From: JANQIO01 sp043513815
GTDB taxonomy: Bacteria > Pseudomonadota > Gammaproteobacteria > Pseudomonadales > Halieaceae
Direction: 5' to 3'
DNA length: 64,000 nucleotides
Assembly (NCBI GenBank): GCA_043513815.1
Contig: CP121313.1
Coordinates: forward strand, 1,488,001 to 1,552,000
Shown here: piece after piece, positions 24,405-33,671 of the stretch
Layout: each line of letters opens with the position of its first letter
How positions within the stretch are numbered: position 1 is the stretch's first letter
Notes under the pieces: model-generated
What the model saw: the letters and a program-made list of their open reading frames with translations, nothing else
Told to the model about the DNA's origin: nothing
The model's database searches: none
Program-made: the position numbers and the translations under genes

Positions 24405-27400
24405 TTATGCAGCCCTCACTTCCTCAAAAATCTCCGCCGGCACTGGATGCTCCAGCTCCCACTCCATTGAAATCGGTCGATCTCCCGCATATTTGAGGAG
24501 ATCACATGCTTGGCCAATGAAAGTGAATGGCGTAGTGTGCCCGTCTATAGTTCTGTCCACCCGAGCAAAAAATAGAATGGTGTAGCCGCGTTCCTTGAAA
24601 TGGATGTAATTTTGCCCAGCTAAACTTTCCTGAGATGCAGTTGACTGGCTCTGCCAGTGAAGACGTTTAGGTGTGACCAAATAGTCTTCGTATCGATTAG
24701 TCGGTGAAAAGTGGGCTTCATCTTTCCTGAATGTTACTAGGTGCACGTACGTCTTAAGGCGTTCGATGTGTATCACACCGACGCCGGTTGATCCGGGTCT
24801 CTCCAGCGTGGCAACTCCTAAAGCAGCCTTTAACTCCTGGGAAGTGTATGAAGCGTGCAGGCGAAGATCAGCCGGGTAGGGCAAACTAATGTCGTGTGTT
24901 ACCCATGCCTGATGTGTCAGCCTCCATTTTGCAATCTCTATTGCGTCGGCAACGCAGTTCTCGTTGCGTTTCCACTTACTGAACGATTCTGCGAGTGATG
25001 TTACCTTGATATTGGGGCCAGTCTTTCCCCAAATTAGATAGTGCAATTTTGTTGCTTTAAGTTCGCCGTAGTGGCTTGCCGGCTCTTGAACAGATGCTAT
25101 TGAGCTGATGGCTTCTAGATCGGAGCGATCAGTCATGAGTGATATTTTCTTTAGCGAACCTCGCAGCATAGCAATGTCTTTGTCAGTGGGTGCAGGTAGA
25201 TTCAGCGCGCGAGCCTTCCACTCTGCCCAGGTTTTTGTCTTTAGGAGTGCCGTCGGGGCGAGGCCCGTCTCTTCAACGAAGTTGCCGAAATTAAGCGGCT
25301 TTTCGTGTTCCTGATGCCATGTTTGTATGGCTTCCGGAACGAAGCTGTTTAGCCTTGAAAGCACCGAACGGATCTTAGACAGCACCGTCTCTCTCGCGAT
25401 ACGCTCTAACTGAATACTGCACCCTGGTGGGAGGTGTGGAAAATCGGCTTCAACTTCTTTGTCTATTCTCAACCTCCTTCGAGATAGCAAAGCCGTATAA
25501 CGCTGGTCGAGCCTGTAATTTCTATGCGTCTGGCCGACGAAATCCAGCACTGTCAGGCTGTCTTTGCCGTCAGCATGGCGAAGGCCCCTACCCAACTGCT
25601 GAAGAAAGACTGTAAGACTCTCCGTTGGCCTGAGGAAGAGGACCATATTGATTTCAGGAATATCGATTCCTTCGCTGAGAACATCAACAGCAAACAGGAA
25701 GTTTATTTTGCCCGCGCGAAAGTCCTGAAGTATTTGGGCTCGCTCAACCTGGGCAGTGTCTCCGACGATTGTCTGAGCCTTTAACCCAACGCGTTGAAAT
25801 GCGTCACGCATATACTTTGCGTGCTCGATACCGGCACAAAAACCAACTGCACGCGTACCTTCTGTTTCAGGTTGATAGCGATGAATAGCAGCAAGAACGG
25901 TATCCACTCGCTGCTTTGCGCGAATATCGTCACCCGTCAGCACCGACTCAAGAGCTTTCCTGTCGTATTTGCCGTTCTTCCAGAGATCATCCGAAGAAAG
26001 ATCAACGCTGTCCGTGACGCCAAAATAGTGGAAGGGGCAAAGTAGCTTTTCCTCTAGTGCTTCTGGAAGCCTGATTTCTGCAGCGAATCTGTCGTCAAAG
26101 TCAGGCAGTATCGAGCTTCCGTCCATTCTCTCCGGGGTCGCAGTTAAGCCAAGTAAAACTTCTGGTTCAAACTCGTCTATAACGGGCCTATAGCTGCTGG
26201 CTGCACCGTGATGTGCTTCATCGATAATGATGAAATCAAAGTGACCTATTTCGACCTGGGTCCAGAGCTTCTGGGAATTGATAGTCTGTATGGTGGCGAA
26301 AACATGTTTGAATTCGTTGGGTCTAGATCCGCCTGCCAGTATGTCCCCAAAGTTCTGATCGCGAAGGACACCTCTGAAACAATCCAAGGCTTGTTCAATA
26401 ATTTCCCGTCTATGCGCTACGAACAGGAGGTTGGGATGAGTGGATGTAGGCTTTGAGAATCGCTTGTAGTCAAATGCTGATATGACGGTCTTCCCGGTCC
26501 CTGTAGCCGCAACAATTAGGTTTCTATGGCTCCCTCCTTCCCTTGCTGCTTCTAGTGCTTCGAGAATTCGCTCTTGATAGGGATGGGGAGCTATGTCTGA
26601 GAAGAACCTGGTCTCTCTTTGTGAGCTGGTGTGGGCATTTATCGCGCGCCGAAATTTCTGGAAGTCGTTCACGGTGTAAGGCTCGAACTCCCGATTCTCC
26701 CAATACGTTTCAAACTCTGCGCTGAATCTCTCTAGTACATGCGGCATATCTTGATTTGAGGCTTTTATTGTCCACTCGAGCCCTTGCGTCATCGCAGAGT
26801 GAGACATATTGGCCGAGCCAATGTACGCAGTGGAGTAACCTGACTCCCGAATAAAATGGTACGCCTTGGCGTGCAGTCGAGTGCGGCTAGTGTCGTAAGA
26901 GATTCGCACTTGCACGTTCTTTCTCTCAGCAAGCCATTCCAATGCAGAAGGGTCGCTAGCCCCCATATAGCTTGTAGAGATTATTCGTACTGGTAGCCCT
27001 TCAGCCTCCATCCTCTCCAATCCTGGGCGAAGAAGTCGAAGCCCTGACCATTTGATAAACGAAACGAGAATTTCTAGAGCATCTGCTGTGAACATTTCAG
27101 CACGAAGTTCATGTTCTAGTGGTGGGTCGGCGTTTTGTCCTGTTAAAAGTAAACTCGTGGATAGCGGGGTCTCTGGGCGAGAAGGGTGTAATTCGCCTAT
27201 TGATTTAAGGAGAGAACGTTCTGAAGGAATCAGCTTCTTCCTGAGGAAAAAATCTGTCCCGTCGCTTGCCGCGATCAGTTCGATTATCTGGTTGACGAGG
27301 CTTAGATTCTGATCGCCGTCGCGGCCTTTAAGTGCTTTGCTCAAAATATGAGCAATCAACTGGGCGTATAGGTTGTGTTCAGATGAGGCCTCTATTTGTT

Positions 27401-27494
27401 CGAACGCCGCCAGAATTTCTGGGCTGGTTGCTAAGTCATCTTGAATTTCTGCGTCTAAGAGTCGCTCATATAAACCAGGTTTCAGCCGGCTCAT
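24405..27494 (-). CDS. PLD-nuclease / SF2 helicase / DUF3427 fusion protein
   Basis: A 1029-residue protein. The phospholipase-D-type nuclease domain has LHAKAYHF (HxK at 208-210) and YIGSANMSHSAM (226-234). The SF2 helicase has APHPYQERILEAL, VAATGTGKTVISA (Walker A at 332-336), FIIIDEAHHGAASSY (425-428), LLGLTATPERMDG, VDVLSEGIDIPEI and FLQQLGRGLRHADGK. The C-terminal ~380 residues fit DUF3427. Such multidomain proteins are recurrent in defence islands and are thought to process foreign DNA; the trigger is unknown. The start overlaps the NUDIX gene's stop (ATGA), so the two form a unit. Confidence 0.85.
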   Translation of the reverse strand: MSRLKPGLYERLLDAEIQDDLATSPEILAAFEQIEASSEHNLYAQLIAHILSKALKGRDGDQNLSLVNQIIELIAASDGTDFFLRKKLIPSERSLLKSIGELHPSRPETPLSTSLLLTGQNADPPLEHELRAEMFTADALEILVSFIKWSGLRLLRPGLERMEAEGLPVRIISTSYMGASDPSALEWLAERKNVQVRISYDTSRTRLHAKAYHFIRESGYSTAYIGSANMSHSAMTQGLEWTIKASNQDMPHVLERFSAEFETYWENREFEPYTVNDFQKFRRAINAHTSSQRETRFFSDIAPHPYQERILEALEAAREGGSHRNLIVAATGTGKTVISAFDYKRFSKPTSTHPNLLFVAHRREIIEQALDCFRGVLRDQNFGDILAGGSRPNEFKHVFATIQTINSQKLWTQVEIGHFDFIIIDEAHHGAASSYRPVIDEFEPEVLLGLTATPERMDGSSILPDFDDRFAAEIRLPEALEEKLLCPFHYFGVTDSVDLSSDDLWKNGKYDRKALESVLTGDDIRAKQRVDTVLAAIHRYQPETEGTRAVGFCAGIEHAKYMRDAFQRVGLKAQTIVGDTAQVERAQILQDFRAGKINFLFAVDVLSEGIDIPEINMVLFLRPTESLTVFLQQLGRGLRHADGKDSLTVLDFVGQTHRNYRLDQRYTALLSRRRLRIDKEVEADFPHLPPGCSIQLERIARETVLSKIRSVLSRLNSFVPEAIQTWHQEHEKPLNFGNFVEETGLAPTALLKTKTWAEWKARALNLPAPTDKDIAMLRGSLKKISLMTDRSDLEAISSIASVQEPASHYGELKATKLHYLIWGKTGPNIKVTSLAESFSKWKRNENCVADAIEIAKWRLTHQAWVTHDISLPYPADLRLHASYTSQELKAALGVATLERPGSTGVGVIHIERLKTYVHLVTFRKDEAHFSPTNRYEDYLVTPKRLHWQSQSTASQESLAGQNYIHFKERGYTILFFARVDRTIDGHTTPFTFIGQACDLLKYAGDRPISMEWELEHPVPAEIFEEVRAA

Positions 27495-27904
27495 CGCTTT
27501 TCAATCCGTTGAGCTAGTTGTTCGAGAATTGGTATGTCTGCTGGCGCCCAGAGCAGTGAGCTGTATTCATCCGCATGGAGCCATTTCTGCGCAATATGTT
27601 CGGAGAGCATCAGCTCTGGCCGGGTGCTACATTGGCTGAGAAAGGGAATAAGCTCAATAGAGCCAAACTCGTATGTATGTGTTTCAGAAGGAAGTTGTTG
27701 TAGATCGCCTAGCTCAATGGCTAGTTCTTCACGAATCTCGCGGCGAATCGCTTCCTCGTCAGTTTCTCCGCTCTCGATCTTCCCTCCGGGAAATTCCCAG
27801 TGTTCTGCAAGACGTTTGCCGGGCGGCCGCTGGGTAGCCAAAACGGCGCCACTGTCATCCATTAAGACTAGGCATACTACTTTGGTTACGCTATCCATGG
27901 TCAT
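27491..27904 (-). CDS. NUDIX hydrolase (MutT-like)
   Basis: About 137 residues. The NUDIX box reads GGKIESGETDEEAIRREIRE followed by ELAIEL, fitting Gx5Ex7REUxEExGU; EFPGGK precedes it as in MutT (8-oxo-dGTP) proteins. ATG at 27904 or 27898 (MTMDSV / MDSV) are both possible; longer open frame upstream is not supported. It precedes and is translationally coupled to the PLD-helicase gene. A nucleotide-sanitising or nucleotide-signal-degrading role beside the helicase is inference. Confidence 0.85.
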   Translation of the reverse strand: MTMDSVTKVVCLVLMDDSGAVLATQRPPGKRLAEHWEFPGGKIESGETDEEAIRREIREELAIELGDLQQLPSETHTYEFGSIELIPFLSQCSTRPELMLSEHIAQKWLHADEYSSLLWAPADIPILEQLAQRIEKR

Positions 27905-28058
27905 CCAGTATATGCGAGCTTGGGTGTTCCTCTGAACCCATCGTATTCTCAATCTAGCGCTGAGATAATTAATTGCGAAATGGGCAATGCAAGCTACGGT
28001 GAGCGTGTACTGCTTGAAGCAACCAATACTGTACTTTCTTCCCGCTTTGGAGAAGTAG

Positions 28059-29393
28059 TTGGACGATCCCCCTAACCAGCCTCCGCGCCATATAGACTGC
28101 CCAGTAAATCCCCAGGACGTCGATCTGTTCACCAATGGCGCCCAGGAACACTGGTACGAAGCCTACGCCATCCTCCACCGCGAAGCGCCTGTCTTACGCC
28201 TTCCCGGCGAGGGCTTCTTCCCCAACACCGATGCCTTCGTACTCACCCGCTATGAAGACATTGACCGCGTGGTCAAGGATCCCCTGCGGTTTCCACCGAT
28301 CTCAACCTTGATGCTGGAGCAGATTGCGGCGTCTGATCAGCCGGTGGAAGACATGGACTACATCAACGTGATGATGGTGTCGATGCTCACGCTGCGGCCG
28401 ACGGTGGAGTTGTGGCGGGCTCATCGCAAGGAGCTGACGGATCCGTGGGTGGGGCCGGGGGCTGGTCGGCATACATCGATGATTACGGCGCATGCGGATG
28501 CGTTGATCGATGCGTTTCCTGCCTCAGGTGAAATCGACTTTATCCAGGCCTTTGCCCGGCCCCTGCCGCAGCGGGTGCTGGCGGAGGTGTTGGGGTTTCC
28601 TCAAGCCGATATTCCCCAGCTTGCGGCCTGGGGTGAAGCCCAGGTGATGCCCTATGTGTATGGGGAGGGGCATCTCAACAAGATGACGGAAGCGCAGCTT
28701 TCTGCCCAGTTCGAGCAGTTGAATGGCTTCAAGGAGTACGTGCAGGAGCAGGTGCAGCGCAAGCGGGCGGAGCCTGCTGATGACATGATCAGTTTCCTGT
28801 GCCAGGTGCACTATGAGGCGCTGGATCGGCCGCTGACAGATATGGAGATCAACGGCATTGTCTATGCCATGGTGATCGGTGGCCTGGAAACCACGCAGTA
28901 CGCCATTGAGCAGCAGGCCCAGTTGATCTGTGAGCGGCCGGGCCTGTTTGAAGCGCTCAAGGCCGACCGCTCCTTGATTCGCACCTTTATCGAGGAGGGC
29001 ATGCGGCTGCGCTCGCCCACCCAGGGGCTGTCTACCCGCACTACCGGGCAGGACGAGGTGTTCCAGGGGGTGGAGGTGCCGGCGGGCTCCACGCTGCACC
29101 TGCGATGGGGGGCGGCCAATATTGATGAGCACGAGTTCGAGTGCCCGCGGGAGTTGCAGCTGGATCGCAAGGCGGCCAGTCGCCACCTAGCGTTCTCGGC
29201 GGGTCCGCGGGTGTGTCCGGGGGCGGGGATTTCGCGGCTGGAGCAGACGATTGCCTGGAATCGGTTGCTGGATCGGCTGGAGTCTATTGAGTTCGCGCCC
29301 GGGAATACTTTCGAGCACCAGCCCGGCATTATGCTGGGTACCAAAGAGCTCAAGCTGACTATTTCCAAGACAAAAACCACCACCGCGGGCTGA
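28059..29393 (+). CDS. Cytochrome P450
   Basis: A 444-residue soluble bacterial P450. I-helix VYAMVIGGLETTQYAIEQQA, ExxR in FIEEGMRLRSPTQ, and the haem loop FSAGPRVCPGAGISR with Cys386 as the iron ligand. The I-helix has Gly-Leu-Glu-Thr-Thr, close to the usual (A/G)GxxTT. TTG start at 28059 has GGAG at correct spacing and no better start exists. It would hydroxylate a hydrophobic substrate; no dedicated ferredoxin is next to it. Followed 13 bp later by an ABM-domain gene. It borders the accessory region, and GC content rises here. Confidence 0.92.
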   Translation: MDDPPNQPPRHIDCPVNPQDVDLFTNGAQEHWYEAYAILHREAPVLRLPGEGFFPNTDAFVLTRYEDIDRVVKDPLRFPPISTLMLEQIAASDQPVEDMDYINVMMVSMLTLRPTVELWRAHRKELTDPWVGPGAGRHTSMITAHADALIDAFPASGEIDFIQAFARPLPQRVLAEVLGFPQADIPQLAAWGEAQVMPYVYGEGHLNKMTEAQLSAQFEQLNGFKEYVQEQVQRKRAEPADDMISFLCQVHYEALDRPLTDMEINGIVYAMVIGGLETTQYAIEQQAQLICERPGLFEALKADRSLIRTFIEEGMRLRSPTQGLSTRTTGQDEVFQGVEVPAGSTLHLRWGAANIDEHEFECPRELQLDRKAASRHLAFSAGPRVCPGAGISRLEQTIAWNRLLDRLESIEFAPGNTFEHQPGIMLGTKELKLTISKTKTTTAG

Positions 29394-29406
29394 CGGGAGA
29401 GACGCC

Positions 29407-29805
29407 ATGGCCACGATACTTGCGCATATCCAGATTCAACCCGGCAAGGAGCCTGAGTGGGAAGCGATCATGGCCGACATGGTCACCCAGACCTTCGAGC
29501 AAGAGGAGGGGGTGCTGCGCTATGAGTACTTCAAGGGGCAGAAGCCGCTGCACTATTACTGCCTGCTGTCTTTTGAGGACAAGTGGGCTTTTTATGTGCA
29601 CCAGGCCTCTGACTACCATGAGGGGCATGATTTCGCGGCGGTGATTGCAGGGATTGAGCTTGAATACCTGGACCCGGTGCGGGGTGCCTGTGAGTTGCCA
29701 GCGACCGAGAATCCACCGCTGCCTGAGGATGCCAGTGAGCTTTTGAAAAACACCGAGGCGGCATTTCCGATTGCCATTGCCCAATGGTGGGCGGGGCGGG
29801 CCTGA
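29407..29805 (+). CDS. Antibiotic biosynthesis monooxygenase (ABM)-domain protein
   Basis: A 132-residue dimeric ferredoxin-like fold: ILAHIQIQPGKEPEWEAIMA, EEGVLRYEYFKGQKPLHYYC and ...FEDKWAFYVHQASDYHEGHD show the pattern of ABM-domain proteins (small cofactor-free monooxygenases or haem-binding relatives). It starts 13 bp after the P450 stop, so it likely acts with it. The specific reaction cannot be inferred. Confidence 0.82.
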   Translation: MATILAHIQIQPGKEPEWEAIMADMVTQTFEQEEGVLRYEYFKGQKPLHYYCLLSFEDKWAFYVHQASDYHEGHDFAAVIAGIELEYLDPVRGACELPATENPPLPEDASELLKNTEAAFPIAIAQWWAGRA

Positions 29806-29843
29806 TGATCGGCTTTGGCCGGCAGGTGCTGGCCGGGCGCCGG

Positions 29844-30200
29844 CTAGGCGTCTGTGGGTTCTCGCAGACGCATCTTGCCAGCGATCAGGAAGGCGATACC
29901 AAATCCCACCGGTAGCAGCCCCCACACGGCCTCAGCGAAGCTGCTGGTTACCCATAGCCCGGCGGTGACGGGAATGCCCAGCGCCAGCCAGAGCAGGCCC
30001 CATTTGTAGTCGGTCTTGTAGTTGCCGGCGCCGCTCATCAGGCGGATGGTGTCCTGGTCAATGCTGGCGCCGTTTTCGGTCAGCTTTACCAGGGTTTCCA
30101 TCTGGCGGGCGCGCAGCTTGTACAGCACCAGGCCTACCATCACCGGTATCACCCCGAAAATAAGCAGTACGGCTGTCAGGCCTATGTATTCGTCTTGCAT
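29844..30200 (-). CDS. DUF6249-like small membrane protein
   Basis: A 118-residue protein with three hydrophobic helices: YIGLTAVLLIFGVIPVMVGL near the N-terminus, then YKWGLLWLALGIPVTAGLWV and AVWGLLPVGFGIAFLIAG. A charged linker (LRARQMETLVKLTENGASID) follows the first helix. This matches the DUF6249 pattern, function unknown. Start ATG 30200 is chosen because the membrane helix follows at once and GGAAAC lies upstream. Opposite in strand to both neighbours. Confidence 0.68.
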   Translation of the reverse strand: MQDEYIGLTAVLLIFGVIPVMVGLVLYKLRARQMETLVKLTENGASIDQDTIRLMSGAGNYKTDYKWGLLWLALGIPVTAGLWVTSSFAEAVWGLLPVGFGIAFLIAGKMRLREPTDA

Positions 30201-30410
30201 CGCCGTTTCCTTCGAGCGCAATGTCTGGGCGCTAGTGTAACGGGAGTGGCGGCAGGGTGGCAGTGGTGCTTGCGCAGGTGAACCGGCGCATGAACAGCAG
30301 GCGATGGCATGCTGAGAAGTGCCGCACACCGCTCCTCTCTCTCTTCGCTGGCGGGTTGTGGCAGGCTGATCTAGGCTTCAGGAAACAATAATTCCTGGAA
30401 AAGAGAAGCT

Positions 30411-31340
30411 ATGATCCGTCGCACTGTTTCTGCTTTTGTCTGCGCCGTGCTGCTGGCAGCCGGCAACCCCGCCCTGGCTTCAACATTCACCGATGACCTG
30501 GAACGGGTGGATGAGGCGCTGCGCACCAACCCCCACCACAGATTGCGCCAGTCCCTGGTGTCCTGCAAAAGGCAGCGTGATTTTGCCACCTCCCTGTATC
30601 GCAGCAACATGACAACCGAGGCGGAGCGCTATCTGCGTTTCTGCTTCGAGCTGCTGGGCATTCCTGAGGAGGCACCGGTGGACAAGGTCTCGGTGGTGGC
30701 ACAGGAGGAGCTGCTGGCCCGGGCCAGCGCACAGTACGACAAAGCCATGGCCTTGCAGCCCAATGTGGCCAACGGGCTGAAGATTTACGCTGAATGTGCC
30801 GCCTGCCACAAGGCGGAGGGCTTTGGCAGTACAACGGGCAGCACGCCACAGATCGCGGGGCAGCACCGCACGGTGATCATCAAGCAGCTGGCAGATTACC
30901 GCACCGGTGCCCGGGAATCCGTGCTCATGGCACCCTACGCGGCCACCGAGGTCATTGGCGGCGAGCAGGCGGTGGCGGATGTGGCCGAGTACATCTCAAC
31001 ACTGCCGGTGAGTGTCGACAACGGCAAGGGCGTGGGGGCCGGCCTGCCGGTGGGCGAGCAACTGTACGCAGAGAAATGCGCCGAGTGCCACGGTGCCAAC
31101 GGCGAGGGCAGTGATGAGCAGCAGGTTCCCCGGCTGCAGGCGCAGCATTACAAGTACCTGCTGCGGCAGTTTGAATGGATTCGTGGCGGCAAGCGTGGCA
31201 ATGCCGACGCCGACATGGTCGCGCAGGTCCACAACATGCAAGGCAATGAAGTTCAGGCCGTGCTGGACCACGTCTCGCGGTTGATGCCGCCAGAAGCACT
31301 GCGCGCCCCGGAGGGCTGGAAGAACCCTGACTTCAAATAG
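30411..31340 (+). CDS. Dihaem cytochrome c (c4-like) with extra N-terminal domain
   Basis: A 309-residue protein with a signal peptide (MIRRTVSAFVCAVLLAAGNP, ALAS). Two CxxCH haem sites, CAACH at 129-133 and CAECH at 223-227, give two c-type domains as in cytochrome c4/c553 tandem proteins, with axial Met candidates downstream of each. Residues 25-115 before the first haem domain are helical and contain two Cys (LVSCKR, LRFCFE). A periplasmic electron carrier. Placement between two P450s is suggestive, but P450s are cytoplasmic. Confidence 0.88.
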   Translation: MIRRTVSAFVCAVLLAAGNPALASTFTDDLERVDEALRTNPHHRLRQSLVSCKRQRDFATSLYRSNMTTEAERYLRFCFELLGIPEEAPVDKVSVVAQEELLARASAQYDKAMALQPNVANGLKIYAECAACHKAEGFGSTTGSTPQIAGQHRTVIIKQLADYRTGARESVLMAPYAATEVIGGEQAVADVAEYISTLPVSVDNGKGVGAGLPVGEQLYAEKCAECHGANGEGSDEQQVPRLQAQHYKYLLRQFEWIRGGKRGNADADMVAQVHNMQGNEVQAVLDHVSRLMPPEALRAPEGWKNPDFK

Positions 31341-31444
31341 CGTCGCTCGGGAAGGAGGTCAGCCAGGCAGTAGTGCGGTAGTTTGACTCGCCTTCAGGGC
31401 GGAATTTGGTATTGTCGAGATATTACCGGACTTAAGAGAAGCGC

Positions 31445-32662
31445 ATGGCTGACAAACCGCTGCCCACCGGGCTCGCGCTCACCCCGCTTGATGCCACTTT
31501 CCGGGCTGATCCCTACCCGGTTTTAACAGATCTGCGCCAGCGCGAGCCAGTCCACCACGATACCGAGCTCAACCGCTGGTTTTTCTGCGATTACGCGGAG
31601 GTGAAGCGCATCCTGCGGAGTCCCGATTACTTCTCAGACCCGCACAAGTCCCGGGAAGACAGCTTCGCCCGTTTTCTGCTGCAGGGCCTGGAGGACGGTG
31701 AGGAAGTCAGCATGCTGCTGGCAGATGAGCCCGAGCACAAACGTCTGCGCAACCTGGTCAATGACATCTTCACCCCGAAGGCGGTGCGCGCCTGGCACGA
31801 TCGCATTGTTGAAGTGATCGATGCGCACCTCGATGCCATCGAGGGACCGGAGTTCGACCTGATCGCCGACTATGCGGGCCCGGTGCCCACGGTGGTCATT
31901 GCCCAAATGATGGGGATTCCTGCCGAGCGGCACGGGGATTTCAAGACATGGTCGGATACGGTGGTGCGGTCCAGTTTCAATCCGGCGCCCACCGAGGAAG
32001 ATCTTGCCAATAGCGTGGCAGCGCGGGAGAAGCTGGTTGCCTTCTTCCTCGAGCAGATCGAAGAGCGCCGCGCCCGACCGGGGCCGGACCTGATCTCTCA
32101 GATGCTGGCGGCAGAGAGCGACGGCCAGCGCCTGAGCGACAGGGACATCGTCAACCAGTGCAACCTGCTGCTGGTGGCGGGCAATGTCACCACCACCGAC
32201 ATGATCGGCAATGGGGTGAAGGCGTTTCTTGAGCACCCGCAGCAGCGTGAGAAGTTGCTCGCCAATCCCGAGTTGTTGGGCGCTGCGGTGGAAGAGGTGC
32301 TGCGCTACGACTCGCCGGTGACCAACTCCGGGCGCATCAGCCACGACGAGATCGAGATTGCCGGCTGCCCGATCCGTCGGGGAGAGTCACTGAATGTCTC
32401 ACTGGCCTCTGCCAATCGCGACCCGGCGGTGTATGAGAACCCCGACAGCTTCGATATCGAGCGTAAGCCCATTCCCCACCAGGCCTTCGGCGGTGGCCGC
32501 CATCACTGCCTGGGCGCCTCGCTGGCGCGCCTGGAAGGTGGGGAAGCCATTCTGCGGCTGTTGCAGCGTTTTCCCCACCTGGCCCTGAGTGACAAGGGCT
32601 TTGAGATGGCGGGGATTCCGGCGTTTCGGGGGATGACGAGTTGTTGGTTGCGCGTCGAGTAG
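31445..32662 (+). CDS. Cytochrome P450 (class I bacterial)
   Basis: A 405-residue P450: LTPLDATFRADPYPVLTDLR at the N-terminus, I-helix NLLLVAGNVTTTDMIGNGVK, ExxR in AVEEVLRYDSPV, LASANRDPAVYENPDSFDIER, and FGGGRHHCLGASLAR with Cys355 as haem ligand. One oddity: the I-helix has Gly-Asn-Val-Thr-Thr where (A/G)GxxT(T) with Glu/Asp is usual, so the acid at that position is missing. Substrate unknown. It is only distantly like the P450 at 28059. Confidence 0.92.
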   Translation: MADKPLPTGLALTPLDATFRADPYPVLTDLRQREPVHHDTELNRWFFCDYAEVKRILRSPDYFSDPHKSREDSFARFLLQGLEDGEEVSMLLADEPEHKRLRNLVNDIFTPKAVRAWHDRIVEVIDAHLDAIEGPEFDLIADYAGPVPTVVIAQMMGIPAERHGDFKTWSDTVVRSSFNPAPTEEDLANSVAAREKLVAFFLEQIEERRARPGPDLISQMLAAESDGQRLSDRDIVNQCNLLLVAGNVTTTDMIGNGVKAFLEHPQQREKLLANPELLGAAVEEVLRYDSPVTNSGRISHDEIEIAGCPIRRGESLNVSLASANRDPAVYENPDSFDIERKPIPHQAFGGGRHHCLGASLARLEGGEAILRLLQRFPHLALSDKGFEMAGIPAFRGMTSCWLRVE

Positions 32663-32759
32663 CCCCTTTTCCCTCTACTTCAAAAAAGCAGCGGATTTTG
32701 ACCGGGTCGGTAGTCATGCAGGCATCTTTCCATGTGTATGCCGTGTGTATATTATCTGC

Positions 32760-32945
32760 ATGGAAAGCAGCACCATTATCAAGCGCCTGCTGGCCGAGGG
32801 CTGGGTCTACTGCGGTGGGAAGGGCAGTCACCAGAAGTTTCGGCACCCTGAAAAACCGCATCCAGTGGTCGTTCCGCATCCCAGGAAGGATCTACCCATT
32901 GGGACAGTGCGGAGCATCTACCGGCAGGCAGGCTGGTGCTGGTAA
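32760..32945 (+). CDS. hicA: HicA-family toxin (mRNA interferase)
   Basis: A 61-residue double-stranded-RNA-binding-like fold: IIKRLLAEGWVYCGGKGSHQ KF with the conserved Gly-Ser-His and catalytic His, then PVVVPHPRKDLPIGTVRSIY. HicA cleaves mRNA when not held by HicB. ATG 32760 gives the canonical length. TATATT lies only about 13 bp before the start, so the transcript may have a very short leader. The hicB-like gene follows. Confidence 0.9.
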   Translation: MESSTIIKRLLAEGWVYCGGKGSHQKFRHPEKPHPVVVPHPRKDLPIGTVRSIYRQAGWCW

Positions 32946-32966
32946 ATGAGAGCGGAAGAGATAGGC

Positions 32967-33377
32967 ATGGCACTGTATCCCGTATTCGTACACGGACTGG
33001 AACCCGGCGACAAAGACGTGGCCATTGGCGGGGAGATTCCGGATTTTCCCGGTTGCATCGTAGCGGCGGATGACTGGGAGCATTTCCCGGCGGCCGTTCA
33101 GGAAGCGGCAGAGGTCTACTTCGAGGGGGAGGACATGGAGATCCCTCATCCTACGCCACTGGATCAGCTGGCCCGTCAGGACTCCTATCAGCACGGCCAA
33201 TGGGTGCTGGTGGATATCAATCCCGCCCGACTCAACACCAGTAAGGAGCGGGTCAACCTGAGTATTCCCACTTATGCATTGCGGGAAATTGATGACTACG
33301 CGGCGCGCATCGGTGAGACGCGCAGCCGGCTGCTTTATGCCACGGCGCTTAAATTGATTCGTGGGCAGCTAAGGTAG
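32967..33377 (+). CDS. hicB: HicB-family antitoxin
   Basis: A 136-residue protein. N-terminal partially degraded RNase H-like HicB domain (MALYPVFVHG, GGEIPDFPGCIVAADDWEHF, ALEEA-like VQEAAEVYFEGED) and C-terminal ribbon-helix-helix-like DNA-binding part (NLSIPTYALREIDDYAARIG, TRSRLLYATALKLI). It neutralises HicA and represses the operon. ATG 32967 is preferred because family members begin just before the YPV strand; ATG 32946, right after the hicA stop, adds seven residues. Confidence 0.88.
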   Translation: MALYPVFVHGLEPGDKDVAIGGEIPDFPGCIVAADDWEHFPAAVQEAAEVYFEGEDMEIPHPTPLDQLARQDSYQHGQWVLVDINPARLNTSKERVNLSIPTYALREIDDYAARIGETRSRLLYATALKLIRGQLR

Positions 33378-33452
33378 CGACAGCTTGAGCCAGTAGTTGG
33401 CTTAGTCCATAGCTACCTGGAGAGTTGTTCCGCGCTGGTAATTCAAGCGGGA

Positions 33453-33611
33453 TTAATTTTCAGTAAGTTTGCCAAGGTCATGCTCGCTTCCCATTACGAA
33501 CACTTTTTCCTCACGATATAGACGCTCTGCAAACCTGTCACCGGCTGCAAGCTGCTCAACGAATTCCGATGTGCTCAAAATCATTGGATTGATCTTGCGC
33601 CACAAAAATCG
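33453..33611 (-). pseudogene. Remnant of an HTH/nucleotidyltransferase (MNT-type) gene
   Basis: On the minus strand an open stretch reads FLWRKINPMILSTSEFVEQL, then AAGDRFAERLYREEKVFVMG, then SEHDLGKLTEN and stop. This looks like the C-terminal end of nucleotidyltransferase-domain transcription factors (the INPxxYTxEEF ... GDEDEL pattern). No start, HTH or catalytic part is left. The sequence otherwise between hicB and the sigma gene (33378-33671) holds nothing else I can identify. Confidence 0.55.
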
Positions 33612-33671
33612 TCACTGCCACCACCAAGGAATTTGCCTTAGGCTGCGTCTTATCACCAGAGAGGAGCTCTG

